Below, piece after piece: positions 47,523-58,535 of a DNA stretch of 64,000 nt. Origin of the DNA: Candidatus Mycobacterium methanotrophicum. Its GTDB lineage: Bacteria > Actinomycetota > Actinomycetes > Mycobacteriales > Mycobacteriaceae. Made by a program: the position numbers and the translations under genes. The notes under the pieces were generated by a model. That model saw only the letters and a program-made list of their open reading frames with translations, was not told the DNA's origin and ran no database searches. Position 1 is the first letter of the stretch, and each line of letters starts with the position of its first letter. The stretch covers positions 1,054,001 through 1,118,000 of the forward strand of contig NZ_CP097320.1 of assembly GCF_023515995.1 (NCBI RefSeq). The letters are read 5' to 3'.

Positions 47523-48146
47523 GTGCGCGGTGACGGTGATGGATGGGTGGCGTCCGACACCGGAATGCATTACTGGGGCCGGCACGGCGCGGCCGGTTTG
47601 CTGCTGAGAGCGCCCCGGCCCGACGGCACTCCGGCGGTGTTGCTGCAGCACCGGGCGCCGTGGAGTCATCAGGGCGGGACGTGGGGCCTGCCCGGCGGCG
47701 CCCGCGACAGCCATGAGACCGCCGAGCAGGCCGCGGTCCGGGAGGCGTACGAGGAAGCCGGTCTTGCCGGTGAGCGCCTCGCAGTGCGGGGCACCGTGAT
47801 CACCGCGACCGTGAGCGGCACCCACTGGACCTACACCACCGTCGTCGCCGACGCAGGTGAACTGCTGCCGACCGTGGCCAACTATGAGAGCGCCGAGATG
47901 CGCTGGGTCGCCGAAGACGAGGTGGCCGAGCTGCCGTTGCACCCGGGGTTCGCCGCCAGTTGGTGTCGGCTGCGCACCGCGCCGGCGATCGTGCCGTTGA
48001 GTCGCGGCGACGAGCGGCGACGTCACCTGCCTCGCACGCTCCAGATCGAGGCGGGTGTTTTCGTGTGGTGCACCGCGGGCAGACCCGACGACGAGCCGTC
48101 GCAGTTGAGTTCGCGGATCAGCTCGCTGCTGCCAGGGCCGAACTGA
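47523..48146 (+). CDS. mutT3: Nudix hydrolase MutT3
   Basis: 207 residues from GTG 47523 ([12 protein letters not shown]); an ATG at 47451 is in frame but lies within a dispersed repeat, so I prefer the GTG. The Nudix box is [24 protein letters not shown] (residues 60-83 of this start) with the key REAYEE. The flanking [12 protein letters not shown] and [13 protein letters not shown] segments match MutT3 (Rv0413). It hydrolyses modified or excess nucleotides. It converges on thiE, overlapping by 29 bases. Confidence 0.88.
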   Translation: MRGDGDGWVASDTGMHYWGRHGAAGLLLRAPRPDGTPAVLLQHRAPWSHQGGTWGLPGGARDSHETAEQAAVREAYEEAGLAGERLAVRGTVITATVSGTHWTYTTVVADAGELLPTVANYESAEMRWVAEDEVAELPLHPGFAASWCRLRTAPAIVPLSRGDERRRHLPRTLQIEAGVFVWCTAGRPDDEPSQLSSRISSLLPGPN

Positions 48147-48789
48147 GCCGCTCGGCCGCAGCCCGCGGATCCTCGGCTGCCGTGATGGCCCGGACCACGA
48201 CGATGCGGCGGGCACCGGCCTCCAGCACCTTTGACACCCGATCGGCGTCGACACCGCCAATGGCGAACCACGGTTTGGCGGGCGCCAGGCCGGCGACCAC
48301 ACGCACCAGCAGCAGGCCCGGCGCCGGGCGTCCCGGTTTGGTCGGGGTCGGCCAGCACGGTCCGACGCAGAAGTAGTCGACGTCCTCGGCGATCGCCGCG
48401 GTCACCTGGTCGCGATCGTGCGCGGACCTGCCGACCAGCGTGTCTGGTCCGACGATGTCGCGCGCCACCGCCAGCGGCAGATCGTCTTGGCCTAGGTGCA
48501 GCACGTCAGCGCCGGCGGCACGGGCGACGTCGGCGCGGTCGTTGACGGCCACCAGCGCGCCATGCCGGCGGGCTGCGTCGGCCAGAATCTCCAGCGCCGC
48601 CAGCTCGTCGCGCGCCTCTAACGGACCCAGTTGCTGCTCACCCGGCGAGCCCTTGTCGCGGAGCTGAATGATGTCCACCCCGCCGGCCAGGGCGGCGTCG
48701 GCGAACTCGGCCAGGTCGCCGCGATCGCGGCGCGCGTCGGTACACAGATACAACCGTGCGCTTGCCAACCGAGCAGAGGTTTGGTGCAT
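48118..48789 (-). CDS. thiE: Thiamine-phosphate synthase
   Basis: A 223-residue TIM-barrel enzyme that couples the pyrimidine and thiazole phosphates to thiamine monophosphate. Diagnostic blocks are [77 protein letters not shown] and [11 protein letters not shown]. The frame is intact. It is divergent from thiO with only 30 bases between the starts, so both promoters must overlap. Confidence 0.94.
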   Translation of the reverse strand: MHQTSARLASARLYLCTDARRDRGDLAEFADAALAGGVDIIQLRDKGSPGEQQLGPLEARDELAALEILADAARRHGALVAVNDRADVARAAGADVLHLGQDDLPLAVARDIVGPDTLVGRSAHDRDQVTAAIAEDVDYFCVGPCWPTPTKPGRPAPGLLLVRVVAGLAPAKPWFAIGGVDADRVSKVLEAGARRIVVVRAITAAEDPRAAAERLSSALAAAS

Positions 48790-48819
48790 ATCGCGACGCT
48801 AGCGGCTAGCGTCGGGTGC

Positions 48820-49895
48820 ATGCCCACCGAGACTGTGTCCAGCCCGACGAATTCGCAGCAATCCCGCGCACGGCGCAGTCTCGACGCCGTCAGCGCAGAA
48901 TCGCTAGCCGTCGTCGGCGGCGGCGTCATCGGGCTGTCGGTGGCGCGGCGCGCGGCGCAGGCCGGCTGGTCGGTGCGGGTGCATCGCAGCGGGCAACCGG
49001 GCGCGTCCTGGGTGGCCGCCGGAATGCTGGCGCCGCACAGCGAAGGCTGGCCGGGGGAGGAGCGGTTGCTGCAGCTGGGTCTGGAGTCGCTGCGGATGTG
49101 GCGCCAGGGTGAATTCACCGACGGGCTGCCGGAGCAGGTGATCACCGCGCGGGAGTCGTTGGTGGTCGCCGTCGACCGCGCTGACGTCGCCGACCTGCAT
49201 ACCGTCGCCGACTGGCTGTCCGGCCAGGGCCACCCGGTGATCTGGGAGTCGGCTGCCCGCGACGTGGAACCGATGCTCGCACAAGGCATTCGACATGGCT
49301 TCCGGGCACCCACCGAACTGGCGGTGGACAACCGTGCGCTGCTCGATGGGCTGGCGGCGGCATGCGAGAGGCTCGGCGTCCAATGGGACGGGCCGGTAGG
49401 CGACCTCGGTTCTCTGCAGGCTGACGCGGTCGTGATCGCCAACGGCATCGACGCCCCCACTTTGTGGCCCGGCCTGCCGATCCGGCCGGTGAAGGGCGAG
49501 GTATTGCGGCTTCGCTGGCGTAAGGGCTGTATGCCGTTGCCGCAGCGAGTAATTCGTGCCCGCGTCCACGGACGGCCGGTGTACCTGGTACCACGTGCCG
49601 ATGGCGTCGTCGTGGGCGCCACCCAGTACGAGCATGGTCGTGACACTGCGCCGGCCGTATCCGGTGTGCGTGACCTGCTCGACGACGCGTGCACGGTAAT
49701 GCCTGCGCTCGGTGAGTATGAGCTGGCGGAGTGTGCCGCCGGCCTGCGCCCGATGACACCGGACAACCTGCCGCTGGTGGGACGGCTGGACGCGCGAACG
49801 CTGATCGCCGCCGGGCACGGCCGGTCCGGTTTCCTGCTGGCGCCCTGGACCGCCGAACAGATTGTGTCCGAATTGACCCCGGTCGGAGCTAATCC

Positions 49896-49899
<4 letters not shown>
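48820..49899 (+). CDS. thiO: Glycine oxidase ThiO
   Basis: 359 residues from ATG 48820. An FAD-binding Rossmann start (LAVVGGGVIGLSVARRAAQAGW) follows a 25-residue variable leader. PGASWVAAGMLAPHSEGWPGEERLL is the typical ThiO segment, and later blocks are VVGATQYEHGRD and CAAGLRPMTPDNLPLVGRLD...IAAGHGRSGFLLAPWTAE. The enzyme oxidises glycine to dehydroglycine for thiazole formation. Its stop overlaps the thiS start (ATGA), and thiS-thiG follow in one operon. Confidence 0.94.
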
Positions 49900-51462
<1,563 letters not shown>

Positions 51463-51496
51463 TTTTCGCCCGCCTGGGTAGAACTAGATCGGCGCC

Positions 51497-52459
51497 ATGA
51501 CACTTACGAGACACGCACAGCACCCGGCCTACGACCATTCCGCTTTCCTCTATTACTCGGAACGCGAATACGTCGAGTGGCTTGCGCGGTTCATCTCCGA
51601 GGGCTTGAACCGGGCGCAGCCGGTGTTGGTCGCAGTACCGGGGGACAGGCTGGCGTCGTTGCGTACCGCGTTGGGTGACGCAGCGGCGGACGTGACGATG
51701 GCTGACATCACCGGATTTGGCCGCAATCCCGGCCGGATTATCGCTGTCGAACTCGACTTCGTCCAACGGCACCTGGGCCAGCATGTATGCATCGTTGGCG
51801 AACCGGTCTGGGCGGGCCGCACCCCCTTCGAATATCCCGCGTGCGTGCAGCATGAAGCGTTAGTCAACATTGCCTTCGCGGACTGTAACGCGACCGTCGT
51901 GTGTCCCTACGATGCGTCCTGTCTGGACACAAGCGTCTTAGCGGATGCCCGCCTCACGCATCCGCTGATCTGGCAGGGAGGATCTCGCCATCACAGCCCC
52001 GATTACGCCCTCGACGCTGCGCTCGACCAGTGCAATCAGCCGCTGGCGGCGAACCCGGCCGCAGTGACGTTCCCCGTCGGCGAAGCGACCGATCTAGCCG
52101 GCGCTCGCAAATGCGGTGACCGCTATGGCCGGCTGCTGGGCATGTCCGCCGATCGAGTCACCGACCTCCTTTTGATCCTCACCGAGCTGGCAACCAACAG
52201 CCTCCACCATGCCGGCGGCGCATGCCGACTGGCGTTCTGGTACGACGCGGGGCACGTAATCTGCGAGGCGCGCGATAGCGGCCATTGGAATGATCCGCTC
52301 GCGGGCCGCCGGCCACCCACCGTCAACGGATTAAGCGCCTGCGGGCTCTTCGTGGTCAACGCGATCGCGGATCTGGTGCGTACCTATACGACGTCGGCCG
52401 GCACCACTATTCATGCTTACCTGCGGCTTGACGACGCGCGCGAAGCAGGGGCCGTCTAA
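51497..52459 (+). CDS. MEDS-domain and HATPase anti-sigma-type regulator
   Basis: A 320-residue regulatory protein. The first 165 residues form a MEDS-type sensory domain (DHSAFLYYSEREYVEWLARFISEGLNRAQPVLVAV...EYPACVQHEALVN). The second half (about 185-315) is an RsbW-like histidine-kinase ATPase: LILTELATNSLHHAGGACRLAFWYDAGHVICEARDSGH and GLFVVNAIADLV, with the N box Asn and the DxG-type loop. Such proteins usually bind anti-anti-sigma factors and adjust alternative sigma factors. A STAS protein lies 10 kb away at 62663. The frame is intact. Confidence 0.82.
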   Translation: MTLTRHAQHPAYDHSAFLYYSEREYVEWLARFISEGLNRAQPVLVAVPGDRLASLRTALGDAAADVTMADITGFGRNPGRIIAVELDFVQRHLGQHVCIVGEPVWAGRTPFEYPACVQHEALVNIAFADCNATVVCPYDASCLDTSVLADARLTHPLIWQGGSRHHSPDYALDAALDQCNQPLAANPAAVTFPVGEATDLAGARKCGDRYGRLLGMSADRVTDLLLILTELATNSLHHAGGACRLAFWYDAGHVICEARDSGHWNDPLAGRRPPTVNGLSACGLFVVNAIADLVRTYTTSAGTTIHAYLRLDDAREAGAV

Positions 52460-52470
52460 CCTGGGGCGCG

Positions 52471-53961
52471 ATGGCTAACAAATCAAGACCGTTGCTCGCT
52501 GGGACCGCCGCCGTTGCGGCCATTGTGTTGGCGGTCGGCGGGTGTGCATCGTCCGATACCGTCCAGCCGCTGAAGCGGATATCAGCCCCCGATTTCGCCG
52601 CCGCCCTGCGCGGGCGGGTCAGCACCGACGCGATGATGGCGCACTTGACCAAGCTGCAGGACATCGCCAACGCCAACGGCAACACCCGCGCGGTCGGCAC
52701 TCCCGGCTACGACGCCAGCCTCGACTACGTCGCACGCAAGCTGCGGGACAAGGGTTTTGACGTACAAACCCCGCAGTTCGAAGCGAGGGTATTCCACTCC
52801 GACCCTGGGTCGGTGACCGTTGGCGAGCGGACGGTGGACGCGCGGGCACTGGAATTCAGCCTCGCCACCCCGCCCATCGGGGTGACCGGTCCACTGGTCG
52901 CTGCCCCCGATGGCAACCCGGCGTGCAATGCCTCCGACTACGGTGGCCTGCCGGTCAACGGCGCGGTGGTGTTGGTGGACCGCGGCACCTGCCCGTTCGC
53001 CCAGAAGGAAGCCGCCGCCGTGCAGCGCGGTGCCGTGGCGATGGTCGTCGTCGACAACGTCGTCGAAGAGCATATGGGCGGCACTTTAGGCGAGCAGACC
53101 GACGTGAAGATCCCGGTGGTCAGCGTGACCAAGCCCGACGGGACCGCGCTGCGCCTTGCCTCGGGACCGGCGACGGTGAAGCTCTCCGCGGAAACCAAGA
53201 CCATAAAAGCCCGCAACGTTATCGCGCAGACCAAGATCGGCCTGACCAGCGACGTGGTGATGGCCGGCGCGCACCTCGACAGCGTTCCCGAGGGGCCGGG
53301 CATCAACGACAACGGGTCCGGCGTGGCCGCGATCCTGGAGACCGCGCTGCAGTTGGGCAGCTCCCCGGAGGTCCACAACGCGGTGCGCTTCGGCTTCTGG
53401 GGCGCAGAAGAACTCGGGCTGATCGGGTCGCGGAAGTATGTCGAGTCATTAGATGTCAACGCGCTCAACGATATTGCGTTGTATTTGAACTTCGACATGC
53501 TCGCGTCGCCGAATCCGGGCTACTTCACCTACGACGGGGACCAGTCGTTGCCACTCGACAAGCGGGGTTATCCGGTGGTGCCCGAGGGCTCGGCCGGGAT
53601 CGAGCGTTCGCTGGCCGCCTACCTGAACTCGGCCGGCAAGTCGCCGCGGGACACCTCGTTCGACGGCCGGTCCGACTACGACGGCTTTACGTTGGCCGGT
53701 ATCCCGTCGGGCGGGTTGTTCTCCGGCGCGGAAGTGAAGAAGTCCGCGGAGGAGGCGAAGCTGTGGGGCGGGACTGCGGACCAGCCGTTCGACCCGAACT
53801 ACCACAAGAGCACCGACACCTTGGATCACATCGACCGCACCGCGCTTGGCATCAACGGCGGCGGTGTGGCGTACGTGACCGGTCTGTACGCCCAGGATTT
53901 AACCGGCCGCAACGGCGTTCCGATTCGCGAAGACCGCACCCGCCACGAGCTGGCCAAGTAA
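52471..53961 (+). CDS. lpqL: Lipoprotein aminopeptidase LpqL (M28)
   Basis: A 496-residue secreted metallopeptidase anchored as a lipoprotein (lipobox around AVGGCASS, Cys 26). A PA domain (about 130-225) contains VLVDRGTCPFAQKEAAAVQRGAVAMVVVDN. The M28 catalytic domain follows: AGAHLDSVPEGPGINDNGSGVAAILE (His and Asp metal ligands), GFWGAEELGLIGS (Glu pair), LNFDMLASPNPG and NYHKSTDTLDHID (His). Length and sequence match LpqL (Rv0418), an aminopeptidase of Streptomyces-griseus type. It lies just after the MEDS gene. Confidence 0.92.
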   Translation: MANKSRPLLAGTAAVAAIVLAVGGCASSDTVQPLKRISAPDFAAALRGRVSTDAMMAHLTKLQDIANANGNTRAVGTPGYDASLDYVARKLRDKGFDVQTPQFEARVFHSDPGSVTVGERTVDARALEFSLATPPIGVTGPLVAAPDGNPACNASDYGGLPVNGAVVLVDRGTCPFAQKEAAAVQRGAVAMVVVDNVVEEHMGGTLGEQTDVKIPVVSVTKPDGTALRLASGPATVKLSAETKTIKARNVIAQTKIGLTSDVVMAGAHLDSVPEGPGINDNGSGVAAILETALQLGSSPEVHNAVRFGFWGAEELGLIGSRKYVESLDVNALNDIALYLNFDMLASPNPGYFTYDGDQSLPLDKRGYPVVPEGSAGIERSLAAYLNSAGKSPRDTSFDGRSDYDGFTLAGIPSGGLFSGAEVKKSAEEAKLWGGTADQPFDPNYHKSTDTLDHIDRTALGINGGGVAYVTGLYAQDLTGRNGVPIREDRTRHELAK

Positions 53962-54047
53962 TCTCACTTGGCCGCGGGCCGGCTACAGGCCATCGAATGC
54001 GGCGACAGGCGTGCCCGGATCATTGCCGACATCTGATCCACTGCGGG

Positions 54048-54815
54048 TCAACAGATTTCAGAGACGTTGGGCATCAGCTCTTCTCCGAAACGTTGCACGG
54101 ACCCGGCTGGGTCGGGATTCCCCGGCACGGGACCGGTGATGACCATCTCGATGCCCATTTCGGCGTAGCGTTCGAGCATCTTCAGGTATCCGGCAACGTC
54201 GGCGAACGGGTCGGCGAACAGGCCAACGGTTTTGCGGATCTGGGTGACGTCGCGGCCCGTCGTCTCGCAATGGCGCGTCAACACCTCGATCTTGCGCTTG
54301 AGTACGTCGGACTCGGAATCCGAGCTGTTCCAGGCGTCGGCGTACTGTGCGACCAGTCGCAGTGTCTTCTTCTCACCGCCACCGCCGATCAGGATCGGCG
54401 GCCGGCGAATCGGCTGGGGCACACAGAGTGTTTCGGCCAGCTGGTAGTGCTTGCCGTGGTAGGGCTCGCGCTCATACCAGGCGGCGCCGATACCGAGCAT
54501 CGACCGGCCTTGGGGGAGCACGTCGAGTGTGGCGACTGTTTTGGCGAGCAGGCCGGGATGGCGATAGGTGACTCCGGTGACCAACATTGCCAGCGCGATG
54601 CTGGTCGTTCGGCCCGCCAGAAGGCCCAGCGACGTGTAACCCTCCAGGAACGGATCTTCCGCGCGCCCAACGGCTTCCATCTGAAAGAAATGATCCGCCA
54701 TCGTGAACATCGTGGCCCCGGCATCTTCGGCGGCCTTGGCGGTTGCTGCCAATGTCGGAGCCAAACGCGCCGGATCCCCCGGCAGAAAGTCGATGAAGTG
54801 GATTCCCAATTCCAT
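54048..54815 (-). CDS. F420-dependent LLM-class oxidoreductase, shortened
   Basis: 255 residues, start ATG 54815. The luciferase-like fold is seen in MELGIHFIDFLPGDP, TMFTMADHFFQM, LLAGRTTSIALAMLVTGVTYRHPGLLAKTVATLDVLP, RSMLGIGAAWYERE and ILIGGGGEKKTLRLVAQYADAWN. The usual 30 or so residues between AAWYERE and the GKHYQLAET block are absent: the sequence runs directly into PYHGKHYQ without loss of frame. This in-frame gap removes an outer helix of the barrel, so activity is uncertain. F420 as cofactor is inferred from family. Confidence 0.8.
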   Translation of the reverse strand: MELGIHFIDFLPGDPARLAPTLAATAKAAEDAGATMFTMADHFFQMEAVGRAEDPFLEGYTSLGLLAGRTTSIALAMLVTGVTYRHPGLLAKTVATLDVLPQGRSMLGIGAAWYEREPYHGKHYQLAETLCVPQPIRRPPILIGGGGEKKTLRLVAQYADAWNSSDSESDVLKRKIEVLTRHCETTGRDVTQIRKTVGLFADPFADVAGYLKMLERYAEMGIEMVITGPVPGNPDPAGSVQRFGEELMPNVSEIC

Positions 54816-54862
54816 TTTCTAGACCCCTTCGTTAATCGGTCAAACGCTTCCAACGGCCGCTC

Positions 54863-55258
54863 ATGGCGATTCGGCCGACGTTGACCTCGTCGCATCGGTG
54901 GATGCTGTCGGCAGGGGTGCTCAGCGTGATCGGCAGCATTGTCGACCACAGGGTGGCGCTATCGTGCGACGAGATCCGTGCGCGGCTGGCGCAGGCCGGG
55001 TCGGCGGTGCTGCGCGCCGAGCTCCCGAACCCCGAAGATGCGCTGAGCCGACCTGCGTCCTGGCGGATCTTCGAATCGGACACCGGAGTTTACGAAGCTC
55101 TGCTGCAGGCGGCGATGGCGTTGTTCAACGCCAAGGGTTACCCCGAGACCAGCATGGCGGAGATCGCCTCGTCCGTTGGCATCCCGGTGTCCGGGATATA
55201 CCGGTATTTCCCCGGCAAGTGCGACATCCTCACCCGCAGGCCTGCGTGCGAAAACTGA
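54863..55258 (+). pseudogene. TetR-family regulator, truncated
   Basis: The frame from 54863 has an end-of-protein part (ALSCDEIRARLAQAGSAVLRAELP) followed by a second TetR N-terminal domain: VYEALLQAAMALFNAKGYPETSMAEIASSVGIPVSGIYRYFPGKCDIL. It then loses frame (RRPACEN-stop). This is the layout of double-TetR regulators with two DNA-binding modules in one chain. The first half is cut at the start and the second at the ligand domain, so it is not functional. It lies between the LLM gene and the monooxygenase. Confidence 0.72.
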
Positions 55259-55378
55259 TGGAGCTTACGCTGTTTGCGAGCGGCGGATAGCGCTTCGACG
55301 CCGCCGTTGATGTCGATGTGCCGGCGGGCGCCGCGAGGAGATATCAGCTTGACGATCGGGTTCGAGACATGCTGCTCC

Positions 55379-56863
55379 TCAGGCGATTGCGTAGTCGCTC
55401 AGCGGGAATCGCGAGCCGTCCCGTACGGCGTTGCGCACAGAGGTAGGTCGTAGCAGGGTCGCCTCGCCGCTGTGGTTGAAGTAGTAGGACCGCGACGTGG
55501 CACAGTCACCGGCGTAGAACACCGAGCTGTCCAGATTCTTTGTCATCCGCTCCAGGAACCGTGCATTGGCTTCTTCGGTGACCTCGAATATGGTTGCACC
55601 CCTGCGCTTTACCTCGCCTAACAGCCGGTCCATGTGCCTCATTTGATATTCCATGGTATTGAAAAACGACAGTCCGGAAAACGCGTATGGGCTGGCCAGG
55701 CTCAGGTAGTTGGGGAAGTACGGCATCGACACACCTTGGTAGGCCTGGAACCTGTTTTCCCGCCACCACTTTCCCAGGTTCCTGCCTTCACGGCCGACCA
55801 CCTCGATAGCGGGGAAGTTGGCGTCCCACAGATCGAATCCGGTGGCCAAGACCAGGGTGTCGATAACGGTTTTGTGCCCGTCGTCGGTGACGATGCCATC
55901 AGGTTCGATTCGGTTTATGCCGCTGGTCTCCAGGTGCACATGCGGTTTGGTGAAGCTGCGGTAGTAGTCGTTCGACCAACTCGGCCGCTTGCAGCCGATG
56001 TCGTAGCTGGGCGTCAGCTTGCGGCGTAGCTCCGCGTCGCGGACCGACACGAACCGGTGAATCTTGCAAAGGTCCATCGCGGCGATAGACAGCCGCCGGA
56101 AGTAGCGGTAATTCAGCACGCCGGTGAAGGTCATGAACTCCAGCAGGCCGTCGGTGACCCAGCGCACCGCGCGTTGAGTAAGCGGGACGCGCGCGAACAG
56201 CCGCTGTATGGCCGGAGCGATCCCGAAGTCCGGCTTTGGCGCCACCCAAATCGCGGTGCGCTGATACACCGTTAAGTCGGCGACGGTCTTTGCCAATTCG
56301 GGAATGAGTTGGACCGCGGTGGCGCCAGTGCCGATCAAGGCGACCCGACGACCGGTGAAGTCGTGGGTGTCATCCCACGCGGTGGTGTGCACGACCTTGC
56401 CATCGAAGGTGGTGACGCCGGGGATGTCCGGCGTGTGCGGTTGGGAGAGGAAGCCGGTTGCCGTGATCAGGAAGCGAGTGGTCAGCGTTTCGCCGCCGGC
56501 CAGCGCGACCCGCCACAACTGGGCATCCTCGTCCCAGTGCGCGCTTTGCACAATCGTGTTGAACCGCATGTGACGCCGCACGTCGTACTTGTCAGCGACG
56601 TGGTTGGCGTACTGCTTGAGCTCTGGGCCGGTGGCGAACAGTCGTGACCAGTACGGGTTGGGCTCAAACCAGTAGGAATAGGTGGTCGACGGGACGTCGA
56701 CGGCCAGACCGGGATAGCGGTTCACGTGCCAGGTTCCGCCCAAGTCGGCCTCGCGGTCGAGGATGGCGATGTCGTCGTAGCCGAGGCGCTTGAGCTGGAT
56801 CGCCGCCCCGATGCCACCGAAGCCGGCCCCCACGACGATGACGTCGAGATACTCCGAACCCAT
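55379..56863 (-). CDS. FAD-containing (Baeyer-Villiger type) monooxygenase
   Basis: A 494-residue flavoprotein. FAD fold MGSEYLDVIVVGAGFGGIGAAIQLKRLG at the start, the fingerprint-like region LGGTWHVNRYPGLAVDVPSTTYSYWF, NADPH fold FTGRRVALIGTGATAVQLIPEL (about 164-186) and VLATGFDLWDANFP near 350 are the classic order. It oxidises ketones or sulfides with NADPH and oxygen; the substrate is unknown. Mycobacteria carry several paralogues (for example EthA, Rv0892). A short palindrome sits 14 bases upstream of its ATG, likely for the adjacent, now broken, TetR regulator. Confidence 0.88.
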   Translation of the reverse strand: MGSEYLDVIVVGAGFGGIGAAIQLKRLGYDDIAILDREADLGGTWHVNRYPGLAVDVPSTTYSYWFEPNPYWSRLFATGPELKQYANHVADKYDVRRHMRFNTIVQSAHWDEDAQLWRVALAGGETLTTRFLITATGFLSQPHTPDIPGVTTFDGKVVHTTAWDDTHDFTGRRVALIGTGATAVQLIPELAKTVADLTVYQRTAIWVAPKPDFGIAPAIQRLFARVPLTQRAVRWVTDGLLEFMTFTGVLNYRYFRRLSIAAMDLCKIHRFVSVRDAELRRKLTPSYDIGCKRPSWSNDYYRSFTKPHVHLETSGINRIEPDGIVTDDGHKTVIDTLVLATGFDLWDANFPAIEVVGREGRNLGKWWRENRFQAYQGVSMPYFPNYLSLASPYAFSGLSFFNTMEYQMRHMDRLLGEVKRRGATIFEVTEEANARFLERMTKNLDSSVFYAGDCATSRSYYFNHSGEATLLRPTSVRNAVRDGSRFPLSDYAIA

Positions 56864-56876
56864 GAAAATACCGTCC

Positions 56877-56892
56877 CTTACTTCAGAGTAAG
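56877..56892. promoter_or_regulatory. 16-bp palindrome upstream of monooxygenase
   Basis: CTTACT-TCAG-AGTAAG has perfect 6-base arms. It lies 13 bases upstream of the monooxygenase start at 56863, where a TetR repressor would block initiation. The only TetR gene in sight is broken. Confidence 0.5.
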
Positions 56893-56940
56893 TTTGTAGT
56901 TGGTGGACTTCACCTCGATGATATCGAGCGTGGTAAAGCC

Positions 56941-57126
56941 TCAGCCGCTGTCGGTTTGGGGTTCGGCTTGGGCCAGGTCCTCGGCGCTGTAGCGGCGGGT
57001 GCCCCCATCGCTGTGTGAGGGACTCAGCAAACCGTGCCGTTCATAGAGGCGCAGCGACTGCACTGGGATGCCGGAGGGCTCGGCGGCCACGGAGATGCCG
57101 TAGACACCTCGGTCGGGGCGGGGCAT
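56941..57126 (-). pseudogene. MerR-family regulator, truncated after the HTH
   Basis: 61 residues: RGVYGISVAAEPSGIPVQSLRLYERHGLLSPSHSDGGTRRYSAEDLAQ is the MerR winged helix, with the recognition helix and wing intact. It then turns into unrelated AEPQTDSG and stops. A normal relative continues with the second helix pair and a coiled-coil dimer part, all lost here. It is divergent from hsp18, the arrangement known for regulators of this Hsp20 gene in mycobacteria. Confidence 0.75.
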
Positions 57127-57183
57127 GCCTGGCGGGTCCGATCAATCGAACATGGGGGTCATCCTTGGCTGTGCTTACAAGAA

Positions 57184-57219
57184 ACCTATGTAAGGTACTT
57201 GCGCTATTCGTACGTAGGT
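57184..57219. promoter_or_regulatory. Inverted repeat in merR-hsp18 gap
   Basis: ACCTATGTA at 57184-57192 and TACGTAGGT at 57211-57219 form 9-base arms with one mismatch and an 18-base spacer, within an AT-rich region. It is a candidate binding site of the MerR-type regulator controlling hsp18. Confidence 0.5.
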
Positions 57220-57298
57220 AGTATATGAAATATATGTCTAGCAACACATGTTATAGACGACATTCCACACAAGGTCTTCAGAGTTGGAGGTGACCAGC

Positions 57299-57748
57299 AT
57301 GTTGATGCGTACCGACCCGTTCCGCGAACTGGACCGCTTCACCCAGCAGGTGCTGGGTACTGCCGCGCGCCCGGCCGTGATGCCGATGGACGCGTGGCGT
57401 GACGGCGATGCGTTCGTCGTCGAGTTCGACCTGCCCGGCATCGACCAGGACTCGCTGGACCTCGACATCGAACGCAATGTAGTGACTGTCCACGCGGAGC
57501 GTCCAGCCATCGATCCGAACCGCGAGATGCTGGCGACCGAGCGGCCGCGCGGAGTATTCAGCAGGCAACTGGTTCTGGGCGAGAACCTCGACACCGACCG
57601 GATCGAGGCCGCATACCACCAGGGCGTGCTGCGGCTACAAATTCCGGTGGCCGAAAAGGCCAAGCCCCGCAAGGTCACGATCGACCGCGGCGACGGACAC
57701 AAGGCCCTCAGCGACGGGCCTGCCACGCCCGAGTTGATCGACGCCTGA
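57299..57748 (+). CDS. hsp18: 18-kDa antigen-type small heat-shock protein
   Basis: A 149-residue Hsp20/alpha-crystallin chaperone. The start [21 protein letters not shown] and the crystallin domain (about 36-130: [58 protein letters not shown]) closely match the M. leprae 18-kDa antigen. It holds unfolding proteins under stress, in the cytosol. The ATG at 57299 is preceded by GGAGG. The divergent MerR regulator is truncated, so its control may be altered. Confidence 0.93.
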   Translation: MLMRTDPFRELDRFTQQVLGTAARPAVMPMDAWRDGDAFVVEFDLPGIDQDSLDLDIERNVVTVHAERPAIDPNREMLATERPRGVFSRQLVLGENLDTDRIEAAYHQGVLRLQIPVAEKAKPRKVTIDRGDGHKALSDGPATPELIDA

Positions 57749-57830
57749 GCGGGCGGTGGGCGGCAGCGCAACGCAGCGCTGACCCGCTGCCGCCCACCGG
57801 TCGACACCTTGAAAGAGTCAGGAGACTACC

Positions 57831-58535
57831 GTGCTGCCCCGCTCGCATGTCGATTCGGCACGCGTGTTCACGTCGCTGGCCGACATCGTCACGCAGGGTT
57901 CGACACCGAAAGAAATGTATGCCGCAATGTGTGTAGCGGCCACGTTGATGGTTCCCGGCTGCGACCATGCCAGCCTGATGATCAGCAGTCACGGCGCTTG
58001 CAGCACGGCGGCTGTCAGCGACGCGATAGCGCACAAGATCGATAAACTCGAGCTGGCGCTGGGCAGTGGGCCGTGTCCCGATGTTTTCCGGGAGGAAACC
58101 GCGCAAATAGCGTCGGATCTGCGCACCGCCGACCGGTGGCCGGTATTCGCCGCTCGCGTGGTCGCCGAGACGCAGGTACGCGGCACCATCAGTGTTCGGA
58201 TGCCGGTAGATCGCGCCAAAGTGGCTGCGCTCAACCTATTTTCCGACACCGCTAATGCATTCGACACCAAGTCGGTCGAACGGGCCGCCGTGTTGGCGGC
58301 GTTCGCCACGGTCGCAACCAATGCCGCAGCGCATGGCGAAGACGCCGTGGCGCTGCGCCGTGGGCTGGCGAGAAACCGGGCGATCGGCAAGGCCGTCGGC
58401 ATGCTGATGGTGCTCAACGATGTCTCCGACGACGAGGCGTTCGACATCCTCCGTCGAACCTCGCAAGACACGAACGTCAAGGTCGCCGATCTGGCAGCCG
58501 ACTTGATTCGCTGTCGGTCAGTTCAGCAACTTTAA
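57831..58535 (+). CDS. GAF-ANTAR RNA-binding regulator
   Basis: A 234-residue soluble regulator. A GAF-type sensor (about 15-165, with ATLMVPGCDHASLMIS and LALGSGPCPDVFREETAQIASDLR) precedes a C-terminal ANTAR domain (about 170-228: LRRGLARNRAIGKAVGMLMVLNDVSDDEAFDILRRTSQDTNVKVADLAADLI). ANTAR domains bind paired RNA hairpins to control termination. The ligand is unknown. Its 3' end overlaps the convergent hydrolase gene by 18 bases. Confidence 0.9.
   Translation: MLPRSHVDSARVFTSLADIVTQGSTPKEMYAAMCVAATLMVPGCDHASLMISSHGACSTAAVSDAIAHKIDKLELALGSGPCPDVFREETAQIASDLRTADRWPVFAARVVAETQVRGTISVRMPVDRAKVAALNLFSDTANAFDTKSVERAAVLAAFATVATNAAAHGEDAVALRRGLARNRAIGKAVGMLMVLNDVSDDEAFDILRRTSQDTNVKVADLAADLIRCRSVQQL

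Noticed and set aside
48790..48819. A TPP riboswitch for thiO in the thiE-thiO gap
   Set aside because: The gap is only 30 bases and lacks the CUGAGA and ACCUGA..GGUAAUGCC boxes; the aptamer is present only before thiC.
52923..54884. A 653-codon plus-strand frame across lpqL and the LLM gene
   Set aside because: It runs in the wrong frame through the end of lpqL and antisense through the next gene; it has no start context or motif.
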